Assembly (NCBI GenBank): GCA_002840755.1
Contig: PHBZ01000010.1
Coordinates: 62,001-126,000, forward strand
Length of the DNA stretch: 64,000 nucleotides
Origin: Chloroflexi bacterium HGW-Chloroflexi-10
GTDB lineage: Bacteria; Chloroflexota; Anaerolineae; Anaerolineales; Anaerolineaceae
Direction: 5' to 3'
Below the pieces are notes generated by a model, which was not told where the DNA came from, did no database searches, and worked only from the letters and a program-made list of their open reading frames with translations. This document shows positions 1-8,665 of this stretch, piece after piece; position 1 is the stretch's first letter; the number at the start of each line of letters is the position of its first letter. The position numbers were made by a program, and so were the translations under genes.

Positions 1-890
1 CCCCAATAGTAATTACTGTTGCCCATCCAAACACTGTCGGTAACCATAAAGTGTACATGCTGCGAAGTACTGTAACCGGTATCGTCACTATCACCGATGT
101 ATTGGCCGCGCAGGACTGTTGTTCCTGGCGTCAACTTATCCGGAATAGTGCCGTTTGCAAGATGCAGATAAATCTGATAGGTTTGTTCACTATTATTACG
201 CAGAACAATATAGTTTGTGCAACTTGGGCTACCATCAGCACAGCTATCCCGTAAGGCAAACACCGTGCCTTCTTTTGAAGCCACAAGCGGAAAATGCCAG
301 GCATCGGTAAAATCGTAGGCGAATCCGCAGTACTCCTGCGAACAGGAAGGATAACCCAATTCCGGGATAGATTGAAAATGGCTGATGGAACCTTCAAGCC
401 AGCGAGCGGTGCCCGCAGCGTATGGCAGGAAATAGCCAGTGAGTGGCGCGTTATTCGTGATGGAATTCAAAAGAATACCATCCGGCGCCGGACTGTGCTC
501 CAACGGCAACATTCCGTCCGGCAATGAGGCCAGTGTCTCTTCCCAGCCTATGTCACCAGGCAACATTACCTGCCAGCCCTGATCAGAAAGGTGTGCCAAG
601 GCCAGGCCCGGTTCAGTCGCCAGTAAACGCCCCGTATCATCACGCAATGCCAACCAAAGTACGGCGGTTTCTCCATCAGGGCTGATGAAGGCAGTGTCCA
701 ATTCGGGAATGAATAGATTGAAGGTCAGTGACTTAGCTTCAGGCACAGCTTGCAACCTATTCGAGAAAGCTTCCGAAAGATCGGCTTCAATCTCGGCTGA
801 AGCAGGTCTGGGCGGCGGATTATCTGTGGTTGCCAGAAGAAACATGGCAGCAAACAACAAAAGTAAAGACAAAAAGCGGTTCTGGTGCAT
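1..890 (-). CDS. Secreted M23-like (LytM) peptidase domain protein, 3' end outside window
   Basis: The frame stays open from an ATG at 890 to the window edge (296 codons, no stop). The N-terminus is a short basic start followed by a Leu/Phe/Ala-rich signal peptide (residues 5-22). The C-terminal visible part resembles a peptidase M23 fold: FAYDF, then YLHL, then QHVHFMV, which correspond to the HxGxDF, YxHL and HxHF motifs of zinc endopeptidases acting on peptidoglycan. The first zinc-ligand His of the family appears to be missing (GFAYDF instead of HxGxDF), so it may be a non-catalytic LytM-like protein. A weak GGATG ribosome site precedes the start. The family call is by motif only, and the C-terminal end lies beyond the window. 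Confidence 0.55.
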   Translation of the reverse strand, partial: MHQNRFLSLLLLFAAMFLLATTDNPPPRPASAEIEADLSEAFSNRLQAVPEAKSLTFNLFIPELDTAFISPDGETAVLWLALRDDTGRLLATEPGLALAHLSDQGWQVMLPGDIGWEETLASLPDGMLPLEHSPAPDGILLNSITNNAPLTGYFLPYAAGTARWLEGSISHFQSIPELGYPSCSQEYCGFAYDFTDAWHFPLVASKEGTVFALRDSCADGSPSCTNYIVLRNNSEQTYQIYLHLANGTIPDKLTPGTTVLRGQYIGDSDDTGYSTSQHVHFMVTDSVWMGNSNYYW

Positions 891-1232
891 AGTTCATCCA
901 TAAAAATAAAAACCTTTATCAATGACCGACTGCCAGATTTGGCATCCGGTGCATTTTTTAAAGGGTTAATTTAATCAATCTTATCCTTATTTTGTCGTAG
1001 TATACACCTAAAATTCAACTAAATACCGAAGATATATAATCTTCCGGTTTATCTTACGGTCCCGGGCAATGTACAGTTTTACAGAACCCACCGGGTAAGT
1101 TAGTATGGACAGAATTTTGTTCTTTTATTACTTGAACCTTGTGAAAAATTACCGGAAAATCGATTTGCCTGCCACAATTATCACACTATCAACCTCTCTT
1201 TCATATTCTCAAATTCTCTTGGAATTACATGC

Positions 1233-1238
1233 TATAAT
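1233..1238 (+). promoter_or_regulatory. Extended -10 promoter element for the amino-acid ABC importer
   Basis: TGCTATAAT gives a consensus -10 with the TGN extension (TG at 1230-1231), 47 bp before the binding-protein start. No good -35 is visible, as is usual for extended -10 promoters. The 904-1284 gap otherwise holds no recognisable gene. Confidence 0.5.
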
Positions 1239-1284
1239 CCAAATTGTCAATTTTCACTACATCCCTACTAACAGGAGAAGAAAT

Positions 1285-2157
1285 ATGAAAAAATCGATGT
1301 TTGTGCTGCTTGCAACGCTGTTGATTGTGGGCGTGATCGCCAGTGCCTGTACGCCGAAACCTGCATCCACACCAACCACAGCACCAGAAACCGGCTATCC
1401 AGCCGAAGGACAAGAACCGGAAGCCGGCTACCCAGCCGAAGGACAATCTGCAAGCGCTGAAGAACCTGCTGCCGGTTACCCCGCCGCAGGAGTTATTCGT
1501 GTGGCAACCGATGCAACTTTTCCACCCTTTGAAATGGTAGATGAGACAACCAAGGAATTGATTGGCTTTGACATCGAATTAATGAAAGCGATAGCCGAAA
1601 AAGCTGGTCTGCAATACGAATTCGTTAATTTGCCCTTTGATCCAATGTTGGCTGGTTTAGCCGACTGTCAGTACGATATGTCCATTGCTGCCATTACCAT
1701 CACTGAAGATCGCCAAAAACAATTTCTTTTCAGTGATCCGTATGTCGATGCCGGGCAGATTATCGTTGTAAAAGTCGGAAATGACGCGATTAAGAGCAAA
1801 GCTGATCTGACAGGAAAAATCTTAGCTGCGCAACTAGGCACCACCGGAGAAATCGAAGCCCAAGCAATTGAGGGAGCTGAATACAAGCCATACGATTCGT
1901 ATGATCTGGCTTTCCTTGATCTGGCCAACAACCAGATTGATGCAGTCATAGCCGATTACCCGACAGCGTTAGGTTTTATCAACAAGAATCCCGATAAGTT
2001 AATGACAGTTGGCGAAGTTTTCACCAGTGAATTCTATGGTATTGCCATTTGTAAAAATCGTACTGATCTTGTTGACCCGATTAATCAAGCCCTGGCTGCT
2101 GTCAAAGCCGAAGGCATAATTGAACAATTGGCTGCGAAATATCTAGCCGGCGAATAA
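1285..2157 (+). CDS. Polar amino-acid ABC transporter substrate-binding lipoprotein
   Basis: A 290-residue family 3 solute-binding protein. The ATG at 1285 is preceded by AGGAGAAG and opens a lipoprotein signal peptide ending in the lipobox ASAC (Cys near residue 23). A flexible linker of about 35 residues follows with three Gly-Tyr-Pro-Ala repeats. The periplasmic-binding fold then starts at VIRVATDATFPPFE and contains the family signature GFDIELMKAIAEKAG. It should be anchored outside the membrane and deliver a polar amino acid or similar solute to the permease encoded next. An in-frame upstream extension to 1105 lacks a ribosome site and would bury the signal peptide, so it was rejected. 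The substrate cannot be told from sequence. Confidence 0.9.
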   Translation: MKKSMFVLLATLLIVGVIASACTPKPASTPTTAPETGYPAEGQEPEAGYPAEGQSASAEEPAAGYPAAGVIRVATDATFPPFEMVDETTKELIGFDIELMKAIAEKAGLQYEFVNLPFDPMLAGLADCQYDMSIAAITITEDRQKQFLFSDPYVDAGQIIVVKVGNDAIKSKADLTGKILAAQLGTTGEIEAQAIEGAEYKPYDSYDLAFLDLANNQIDAVIADYPTALGFINKNPDKLMTVGEVFTSEFYGIAICKNRTDLVDPINQALAAVKAEGIIEQLAAKYLAGE

Positions 2158-2171
2158 CCCTTCCTACCAAA

Positions 2172-2201
2172 CTGCCTGGAAAAAGCTCCAGGCAGTTTTT
2201 T
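2172..2201 (+). terminator. Intrinsic terminator or attenuator after the binding-protein gene
   Basis: A 9-bp stem (CTGCCTGGA / TCCAGGCAG) with a 6-nt loop is followed by six T. It lies inside the transporter operon, so it probably reduces read-through and keeps the binding protein more abundant than permease and ATPase. Confidence 0.8.
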
Positions 2202-2262
2202 CTATTTTCCCCAAAAAAATCCAATTAAATAGCGAATCTAACTCAGGAGGAAATTTCTTATT

Positions 2263-3069
2263 ATGAAGAATTCCACCCTTCCGGACACCTCTACAATCAC
2301 CCGGCCAAAAATGGATTTTGATCGCTGGTGGATATTGGTATTAGGAGTAATTACCCTCATTATCATTCTGGTTATAACAATACCCGATCCGTTCAGACGC
2401 ATCTTATTTTTTGTTTCCGATGGAATCGGCGTAACCATTTATACAACGCTAGTTTCATTTGTTCTGGTCATGATTTTTGGTCTCGTTGCCGGTTTAGGAC
2501 GACTTTCAAAAAATTGGTTGCTGCACGGAGCCGCTACCATTTATGTTGAAGTTGTTCGCGGCATTCCCTTATTAGTACAACTGATGTTCTGGTATTTTGC
2601 CTTTCCTTCCGTCATCATCAGTATTGGTGAATGGCTGAATATTCTTTCAATGAAAAATTACCGCGCAGAACCATTGGTAATGGCGATCCTGGGTATCACT
2701 TTTTGTTATTCGGCGTACATGAGCGAGGTTTACCGTGCGGGGATCCAATCCATATCCAAAGGACAGATGGAAGCTGCGCGCAGCCTGGGTATGAGTTATG
2801 TTCAGGCCATGCGCCATGTCATCCTGCCCCAAGCTGTCCGCGTCATTCTGCCTCCGGTTGGTAATGAATTTATCACCTTACTTAAAGATTCTTCACTGGT
2901 CAGTGTTGTTGCTGTAGCCGATATGACTCGCCGGGGCCGTGAATTTACCGCGACAAATTTTATACCTGTCCAAACCTGGGTCATGATCGCACTTCTATAC
3001 CTGGTCCTCACACTGGTTTCGGCAAGAATTGTCACATGGATTGAACGAAAAACCCAATTGGAGCGATGA
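2263..3069 (+). CDS. Polar amino-acid ABC transporter permease (HisM/GlnP type)
   Basis: A 268-residue inner-membrane permease preceded by a perfect AGGAGG 12 bp upstream. After a cytoplasmic N-terminus come a first membrane span (about residues 22-42) and several more. The region VEVVRGIPLLVQL and the EAA loop, EAARSLGMSYVQAMRHVILPQA (about residues 166-187, where the ATPase docks), are typical of the His/Glu/Gln/opine permease family. The C-terminal part with LLKDSSLVSVV is likewise typical. Only one permease gene is present, so the channel is expected to be a homodimer. It is followed after 3 bp by the ATPase gene. Confidence 0.92.
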   Translation: MKNSTLPDTSTITRPKMDFDRWWILVLGVITLIIILVITIPDPFRRILFFVSDGIGVTIYTTLVSFVLVMIFGLVAGLGRLSKNWLLHGAATIYVEVVRGIPLLVQLMFWYFAFPSVIISIGEWLNILSMKNYRAEPLVMAILGITFCYSAYMSEVYRAGIQSISKGQMEAARSLGMSYVQAMRHVILPQAVRVILPPVGNEFITLLKDSSLVSVVAVADMTRRGREFTATNFIPVQTWVMIALLYLVLTLVSARIVTWIERKTQLER

Positions 3070-3072
3070 GCT

Positions 3073-3804
3073 ATGCAACCAATCATTCATATAGAAAACA
3101 TTCATAAGCGTTTTGGGCACGTCCACGCGCTACGCGGAGTCAGCCTGGACGTCAATAAAGGTGAGGTCGTGGTGGTTATTGGACCTTCCGGCTCCGGAAA
3201 ATCCACCATGCTGCGCTGCATCAACCGGTTGGAAGAGTTTGATTCGGGAAAAATTGTTGTCGATGGAATACCATTGGACACTGCCCAAAACATCAATGCG
3301 GTGCGCACAGAAGTAGGAATGGTTTTCCAACAATTCAACCTCTTCCCTCACCTGAGTGTGTTGGATAACCTGACATTGGCACAGACCATCGTACGCAAAC
3401 GGAACAAAAAAGAAAGTATACGGGTTGCGGAGGAATTGCTGGTTAAGGTAGGCATTCCGGAAAAAGCCAACGTGTTTCCCTTACAGCTTTCAGGAGGCCA
3501 GCAGCAGCGCGTGGCCATTGCACGCGCATTGGCAATGAATCCCAAGATCATGTTGTTTGATGAACCCACCAGCGCTCTCGATCCGGAAATGATCCAGGAA
3601 GTTCTGGATGTGATGCTGGCACTCGCCAAAGAAGGCATGACCATGGTGGTAGTCTCTCATGAAATGGGTTTTGCCAGGGCCGCTGCCAATCGCGCCATTT
3701 TAATGGATGAAGGCCAAATCGTTGAAGAAGCGCCGCCGAACGTCCTCTTCTCCAACCCTACCCAGGAGCGCACAAAATTATTCTTGAGCAAAGTGCTGAA
3801 GTAA
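3073..3804 (+). CDS. Polar amino-acid ABC transporter ATP-binding protein (GlnQ-like)
   Basis: A 243-residue ABC ATPase with all motifs: Walker [10 protein letters not shown] (about residues 37-45), Q-loop [11 protein letters not shown], signature [15 protein letters not shown], Walker [14 protein letters not shown] and the switch His in [10 protein letters not shown]. The sequence is very close to the GlnQ/HisP group, which powers amino-acid uptake. It starts 3 bp after the permease stop and is closed by a strong terminator, which makes a three-gene importer operon. Confidence 0.94.
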   Translation: MQPIIHIENIHKRFGHVHALRGVSLDVNKGEVVVVIGPSGSGKSTMLRCINRLEEFDSGKIVVDGIPLDTAQNINAVRTEVGMVFQQFNLFPHLSVLDNLTLAQTIVRKRNKKESIRVAEELLVKVGIPEKANVFPLQLSGGQQQRVAIARALAMNPKIMLFDEPTSALDPEMIQEVLDVMLALAKEGMTMVVVSHEMGFARAAANRAILMDEGQIVEEAPPNVLFSNPTQERTKLFLSKVLK

Positions 3805-3823
3805 GATTTTCCAGACATCTCCG

Positions 3824-3852
3824 AACTACCACTTTAAAAAGTGGTAGTTTTT
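3824..3852 (+). terminator. Intrinsic terminator after the amino-acid importer operon
   Basis: A 10-bp stem AACTACCACT / AGTGGTAGTT with a 6-nt loop, followed by TTT. It ends the importer transcript before the promoter of the next gene. Confidence 0.85.
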
Positions 3853-3854
3853 GG

Positions 3855-3883
3855 TTCAAGCTACCCGATGCATCAGGTATAAT
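3855..3883 (+). promoter_or_regulatory. Promoter of the beta-helix surface protein gene
   Basis: A consensus TATAAT at 3878-3883 has a weak -35 (TTCAAG, 3855-3860) 17 bp upstream. It lies directly after the terminator and 30 bp before the start codon. Confidence 0.5.
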
Positions 3884-3913
3884 GAAACATATTCCGATTT
3901 GGAGTATTTGTAG

Positions 3914-6787
3914 ATGAACCATATTCGCAACCATTGGAAGTTCGTGCTGATTTTTATCGTGTTGATCATGATGCCGGTGACCAATGTCCCCGCCAAACCA
4001 TTGAGCAGCACGACTATTACCCTGCTTGGACCACAAACTTGTCCGGTCGGCGGATGCAGCGCCGGGCAACGGTTGAACCTGCGAGCGACCTATGACTTAG
4101 GGGTTTATGATGCGACTCTGTCCCCGAATATTCGAGTATGTGTATACACACCCACCCTATGGGCAGCTAATGGATTTTCGATGGGGGTAACCGGTAGTGT
4201 CACCGGTGCACCATACACGAGTATTACTGACCCACTACAATGCAGCCCAGCGCCCACCAATTATCAGTTATTGGGTGGCGCTCAGACTACCATGATGGAT
4301 GCTGAATTCGGAGATGCATTGGATTTTGTTTTCCGATTGGGTCCTACTGCTACTAGCAACGGCTCAGTGCTACTGCGAGTTTTGGAGGAACAATCTGCCG
4401 ATAACTGGCAACAAACGCAACAGGCATTTATTTCTATTCCAGTTACCGCCGCTTCCACCCAGACCTTCGTAGCCCGAGATGCAGCCACCTGTGCTACCAA
4501 CAGTCCCTGTTTAATCAACTCCAATGATGACCTACCCTTGGGTTTGGGAACCGGCTTGAAGGATGCTGTCGATCTCCTTCCCATTGGCGGAACAGTCACC
4601 ATTCTGGGAAATTACCCGGTAAAAAGCCAGGCGGTACAGATTAACAAAGCAATTACCATTCAGGGACTATTGAATGCTGCCATTACGTATGAAGGCAGTT
4701 TATGTACACTTCCCTTGCTTTCTCTGGAAAGCGGGGTGACCCTGCAAAACCTGCACATAAATGATGGCACCTGCACCACTATAAGCCGCGATTTGATTCA
4801 TATTAATAGCCTTCAGAACGTTAATATTCTTTACAACACCCTGCAATCCGGCAAGGATGCACTTTATATTTTCAGCAATAACGCGAATGTAAATGTTCGT
4901 TTTAACCATATCCAAAACAACAGCGGTTACGCAGCTTTCGGCCAGGCGGGCATTGGAACGGGGCAATTCACCTTAATCGCCAATAACCTGGCCAACAACC
5001 GCAGCGGCGAAACAGTGGTTTGCGCAAATTTCAACACTGTGGATCATAATTATTGGGGCGCCGGGCAGATACCTTCCGTTGCTGCTCCTACCTGTACATT
5101 TCAAACCGGAAAACATTTGGGCAGTCCAATCCAGCTCCGGAATAACCAACCAGGTGTGGATGCGCAGCAAGTAAGCGTGACAGACCAAAAGACCTATTAT
5201 TTTGAAAACAAACTGGGGGTACAACACCCAACCGGTGAAGTAGATTTCAGCCTGATGTTAATCAATCATGGCAATCTGGCTTCCAATGCGCCTTTCCAGA
5301 CCGGAACAAACCACACACTGGTTCCCTGTAGTAATTATTACGATATTTTTCTGGCACCGCTCAGTATTCCGGGAGGCAGTCTTTCTTTATTTTTCAAATA
5401 CAACCACAACGCAGCCTGTATTGCTAATGTAGAATCCAGCACTTATTGCGGCAGCACGAATCCAGCTGTTTACCCCTTGTGGTGGTACGATCCCAATCAA
5501 CTCATTACCAGCGGTTGGGACACCACCGGGCAAAACCCTGCCGGCAGCGGCGCTAATGGCGCCACCGGACAAACCACTACCTGCCTGTTGGATAATGATG
5601 AGATCAGTGTTCAAATAGATTCCACTGGCCGGCCAGGCATGCAGAACGATCTGAATTACACGCCATTTGTGGTTGGGCTGGTAGGACAACCGGCAGCCAC
5701 TATTTTATCTGCCTGGACAGCTCAAGCAGGGAACCAACAGGTAACCCTGCATTGGCAAACGAGCAGTGAATTAAACACGAGTGGTTTTTATGTACAACGG
5801 CGCCAGGCCGGATCAACCGAATTCAGTCGCGTCAGTCCTTTCTTGCCCAGAACCGGTACCGATACAAGTGGTTCTACATACCAATTCCTGGATTCAACGA
5901 ATTTAATGAATCTGATAACTTATGAGTACCGACTGGAAATTGTCGGAAATGATCTCCTTTCAGTTTATTCAGCCATTATTTCGGCAACACCTGTTCAACC
6001 AAGCGTGACACCAACCGTAACATCAACAATAACCACTACCCTAACCTCTACGGTTACACTGACACCTACAATTACTGTTTCTCCAACGATCACTCTCAGC
6101 CCTACAATCACGCAAACACCCACGATCTCACTGACACCAACGATCACCACATCCGGAACGACCACAACCACGACTACCATCACCCCCACCACCACCACGT
6201 CCGGAACAATCACAACCACGATTACAATCACTGTAACCCGCACACCAACCCGTACCCGGACTACTGCGCCGACCGCGACGAGAACCCGTTACCGCACGCC
6301 AACCAGAGCCCCCACCGTATACCGGACTCCTTATCGCAGCCCAACCAGAACACTTACACCGGCTACCACACGCACACCGCGCATCACCGCCTCACCGATG
6401 ATTACTGGACCGGCCCTCACCCTGGGATCAGGCAGTGGTTACCCGGCACCAACAACCGACGGCACATTGCTACCTCCCACTAATGGGAACGAAGGAACAC
6501 CAGGTGGTTACCCACCACAGACAGGTTTACAGCCCACCCAGGATCTGACAACCACATTGCAGCCTCAGAAGACCAATTCCACTGATGTTACCCCAACTAT
6601 CACCAGTATTTTCACCAGCTTTTTTCCAAGACAAACTCAAATCGCTTCCGGTGAAACCCCAACAACTGAACCCACAAATTCAAAAACGTGGGTATATACC
6701 ATTCTGGGTGGTTTTATCGGTTTGAGCATTCTATTGATTGTTGCATTCTTTCTTTGGAAAAAAGGTATTTTGCCGCTTCCCTTTTAA
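3914..6787 (+). CDS. Surface-anchored parallel beta-helix protein with Thr/Pro-rich stalk
   Basis: A 957-residue exported protein. It has a signal peptide (residues 1-28), an N-terminal beta-rich domain, then a right-handed beta-helix region (about residues 200-395) of NosD/pectate-lyase-like repeats ending in the typical HNYWGAG turn. A further beta domain, a fibronectin-III-like module (about 592-690, WTAQAGNQQVTLHWQ), a long Thr/Pro stalk (about 690-830) and a single C-terminal membrane span (about 928-950) with a KKG basic end follow. Two Gly-Tyr-Pro linkers near residues 837-870 resemble the linker of the binding lipoprotein. It is probably displayed on the cell surface. Substrate or partner are unknown, and no enzymatic residues could be assigned. 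The stalk DNA is low-complexity ACC/ACA repeat. Confidence 0.75.
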   Translation: MNHIRNHWKFVLIFIVLIMMPVTNVPAKPLSSTTITLLGPQTCPVGGCSAGQRLNLRATYDLGVYDATLSPNIRVCVYTPTLWAANGFSMGVTGSVTGAPYTSITDPLQCSPAPTNYQLLGGAQTTMMDAEFGDALDFVFRLGPTATSNGSVLLRVLEEQSADNWQQTQQAFISIPVTAASTQTFVARDAATCATNSPCLINSNDDLPLGLGTGLKDAVDLLPIGGTVTILGNYPVKSQAVQINKAITIQGLLNAAITYEGSLCTLPLLSLESGVTLQNLHINDGTCTTISRDLIHINSLQNVNILYNTLQSGKDALYIFSNNANVNVRFNHIQNNSGYAAFGQAGIGTGQFTLIANNLANNRSGETVVCANFNTVDHNYWGAGQIPSVAAPTCTFQTGKHLGSPIQLRNNQPGVDAQQVSVTDQKTYYFENKLGVQHPTGEVDFSLMLINHGNLASNAPFQTGTNHTLVPCSNYYDIFLAPLSIPGGSLSLFFKYNHNAACIANVESSTYCGSTNPAVYPLWWYDPNQLITSGWDTTGQNPAGSGANGATGQTTTCLLDNDEISVQIDSTGRPGMQNDLNYTPFVVGLVGQPAATILSAWTAQAGNQQVTLHWQTSSELNTSGFYVQRRQAGSTEFSRVSPFLPRTGTDTSGSTYQFLDSTNLMNLITYEYRLEIVGNDLLSVYSAIISATPVQPSVTPTVTSTITTTLTSTVTLTPTITVSPTITLSPTITQTPTISLTPTITTSGTTTTTTTITPTTTTSGTITTTITITVTRTPTRTRTTAPTATRTRYRTPTRAPTVYRTPYRSPTRTLTPATTRTPRITASPMITGPALTLGSGSGYPAPTTDGTLLPPTNGNEGTPGGYPPQTGLQPTQDLTTTLQPQKTNSTDVTPTITSIFTSFFPRQTQIASGETPTTEPTNSKTWVYTILGGFIGLSILLIVAFFLWKKGILPLPF

Positions 6788-6916
6788 GCCTGCTTTCGAT
6801 ATAATAGCCTGTTGCGAAAAATTCAAAAGAAACCTTCAGAAAATAAAATCGTCTAATCGATCAGATTTGTCTGATCCTTGTCGGGTGTACAAGTATAAAT
6901 CCCAAAACCAAATTTT

Positions 6917-6945
6917 TTGACTTTTTTTTTTGAATGTGCTATGCT
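6917..6945 (+). promoter_or_regulatory. Sigma70-type promoter of the MBL-fold gene
   Basis: TTGACT (6917-6922), a 17-bp spacer and TATGCT (6940-6945), 45 bp before the start codon. The spacing is optimal and both boxes are close to consensus. Confidence 0.65.
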
Positions 6946-6990
6946 ACATAATTGCAATTATACGATCTTATTTTTTGGAGAAACTCTCAC

Positions 6991-7881
6991 ATGCAGCGCG
7001 AACGCGTTTCGGAAAATGTCTACTGGTTTCAAAGTGAAGTGTATGCCCAGGTAACTGCCGGTGTAATTACCGGACCCAAATGGGCAGTAGTGATCGATAC
7101 CTTGCCTGTCCCCGAAGAGACCCTGGCAATGCGGTCATTTATTGAAGATGTGTTGGATGTGCCCGTGCAATACATTATTAATACCCATTTCCATGCCGAT
7201 CATACATGGGGAAATTGTTTCTTTCCAGGCGCCACCATCATAAGCCACCAATTATGCCGTGATTTGCAAATAAAACATGGACTTGCCTCACTGGAAGCTG
7301 CTCAACAACAGAATCAGATTTTTAAACAGGTAAAACTCGTTTACCCTCACCTGACATTTGAAAGTGGCTCTTTAAGCCTCCGGGTAGGTAAGAAAAATTT
7401 ATCTTTGTTTACTACGCCCGGCCATAGCCCGGATGGGATTTCGATTTTAATTGAAGAAGACCGCGTTTTATTCGCCGCAGATGCTTTTTTGCCCATTCCC
7501 TATTTTGTCAACGGTGATATTGATACATTAGAGAATACATTAAAATCATTTAATGTTTTGGGACTTGAGAATGTTGTTCAGGGACATGGCGATATCATTT
7601 TGCGTGGAGAAATTGAAGAGACTATTCAACTTAATCTGGCTTATTTAGATACCCTAAAAAAGAAAGTTAGGAAAGCAGTAACCAATAAAAATCCATTACA
7701 CGCTGCCGCAGAAATTACTGTGGAATCTTGCGGCAAAGATCGTGTCGTATTAAGCGGTCTGGGGAACACCCTCCACCAGAACAATGTGCGCTGGTTGTTG
7801 AACAAATATGCTCTGGAGGCCGGTATTGCATTGGTCGATCTGCCTTATGATGAGTTTGAAGACGACATCATCGACGATTAA
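6991..7881 (+). CDS. MBL-fold metallo-hydrolase
   Basis: A 296-residue metallo-beta-lactamase-fold protein. The zinc-binding motif THFHADH sits near residue 63, with further ligands suggested by TPGHSPDG (about 142) and the Asp in FAADAFLP (about 165) plus QGHGD (about 202). It probably hydrolyses an ester or thioester, as glyoxalase-II-like enzymes do, but the substrate cannot be named. The start at 6991 is chosen because GGAG lies 12 bp upstream. An in-frame ATG at 6952 would overlap the promoter -10 region. It is a monocistronic gene closed by a shared terminator. Confidence 0.85.
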   Translation: MQRERVSENVYWFQSEVYAQVTAGVITGPKWAVVIDTLPVPEETLAMRSFIEDVLDVPVQYIINTHFHADHTWGNCFFPGATIISHQLCRDLQIKHGLASLEAAQQQNQIFKQVKLVYPHLTFESGSLSLRVGKKNLSLFTTPGHSPDGISILIEEDRVLFAADAFLPIPYFVNGDIDTLENTLKSFNVLGLENVVQGHGDIILRGEIEETIQLNLAYLDTLKKKVRKAVTNKNPLHAAAEITVESCGKDRVVLSGLGNTLHQNNVRWLLNKYALEAGIALVDLPYDEFEDDIIDD

Positions 7882-7899
7882 AATTTATCATCGCCAATA

Positions 7900-7930
7900 A
7901 AAAAAATTCCCCATAAGGGGAATTTTTTTT
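7900..7930. terminator. Bidirectional intrinsic terminator between convergent genes
   Basis: An AATTCCCC / GGGGAATT hairpin with ATAA loop is flanked by A-runs on one side and T-runs on the other, so it can end transcripts from both the MBL-fold gene and plsY. It reaches the stop codon of plsY. Confidence 0.85.
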
Positions 7931-8600
7931 ATTCTACATACACTTTCTTTTTTAACCATTTTGCTCTTAAACCAACCACCCGTTCGTTACCGGCTATCAA
8001 TCTTTTAATATTGGGACGTAATGCCCATACCAAAGCTACCAGTGCCAGAACGCCATAAATTACATATACCCAGGGAGAAAGCCCCATAATTGCGCGCACA
8101 ATAAATACAATCGTAGCAATTAATGCGATGCTCATTGTTGTGACAGAGGCATAACCAATGAAAAGATACACCAAAACTACCACTGGCAGAATAATCAATC
8201 CAATCGGATTCCACAAGGCAATTGCCCCACCCAAGCAGGTAGCCCCACCTGCTCCACCGCGTAATACCCATTTTCCATCTTTAAAGGCAAGCAGAAAAAT
8301 AGAATAATTATGACCGATAATTGCCAAAAGAGCCGCTGCTACTTGAATCCAGGGTTGTCCAGGAATAAGCCAGCTAACTACCCAAGCAGTAGCCGCTCCT
8401 TTAAGAACATCCAGACTTGCAGTAATTGCTCCGGCGGCCAAACCCGCAGCACGCATAGCATTTGTCCCCCCAGTTCGACCCGATTCAATTTCGCGGATAT
8501 CTCTGCCATTAATTATTTTTACAACTAAAAAACCAAATGGGATAGATCCCATTAAATATGCCAGAACCAGTGCAATTAGAATATTTCCAATACCAATCAT
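7929..8600 (-). CDS. plsY: Acyl-phosphate glycerol-3-phosphate acyltransferase PlsY
   Basis: A 223-residue polytopic membrane protein. PlsY makes lysophosphatidate from acyl-phosphate and glycerol-3-phosphate, the first step of phospholipid synthesis. Recognisable are GSIPFGFLV, motif 1 (SGRTGGTNAMR), DVLKGA, motif 2 starting GHNYSIFL and motif 3 (RPNIKRLIAGNER). Motif 2 is unusual: where the family has FKGGKGVAT, this protein has FKDGKWVLRGGAGGAT, as if a short insertion displaced the glycine-rich phosphate loop. GGAGG precedes the ATG at 8600. Function is likely unchanged because the other motifs are intact. Confidence 0.85.
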   Translation of the reverse strand: MIGIGNILIALVLAYLMGSIPFGFLVVKIINGRDIREIESGRTGGTNAMRAAGLAAGAITASLDVLKGAATAWVVSWLIPGQPWIQVAAALLAIIGHNYSIFLLAFKDGKWVLRGGAGGATCLGGAIALWNPIGLIILPVVVLVYLFIGYASVTTMSIALIATIVFIVRAIMGLSPWVYVIYGVLALVALVWALRPNIKRLIAGNERVVGLRAKWLKKKVYVE

Positions 8601-8635
8601 TATTCGTCCTCCAACAGAGTTATCCGCTACTATAA

Positions 8636-8660
8636 TAACCCGCTTTTCTAATTCGGGTTA
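8636..8660 (-). terminator. Weak hairpin after the JAMM protease gene
   Basis: A 7-bp stem (TAACCCG / CGGGTTA) with an 11-nt loop sits directly behind the stop codon at 8666. There is no T-run behind it, so it may be a weak terminator or RNA-stabilising hairpin. Confidence 0.3.
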
Positions 8661-8665
8661 CGATA

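Noticed and set aside
5995..6243. Val-rich open frame antisense to the Thr/Pro stalk
   Set aside because: Produced by complement of ACC/ACA repeats; not a protein.
6000..6330. Repeat array suggesting CRISPR
   Set aside because: The repeats are short, codon-phased Thr/Pro codons within one open frame, without spacers.
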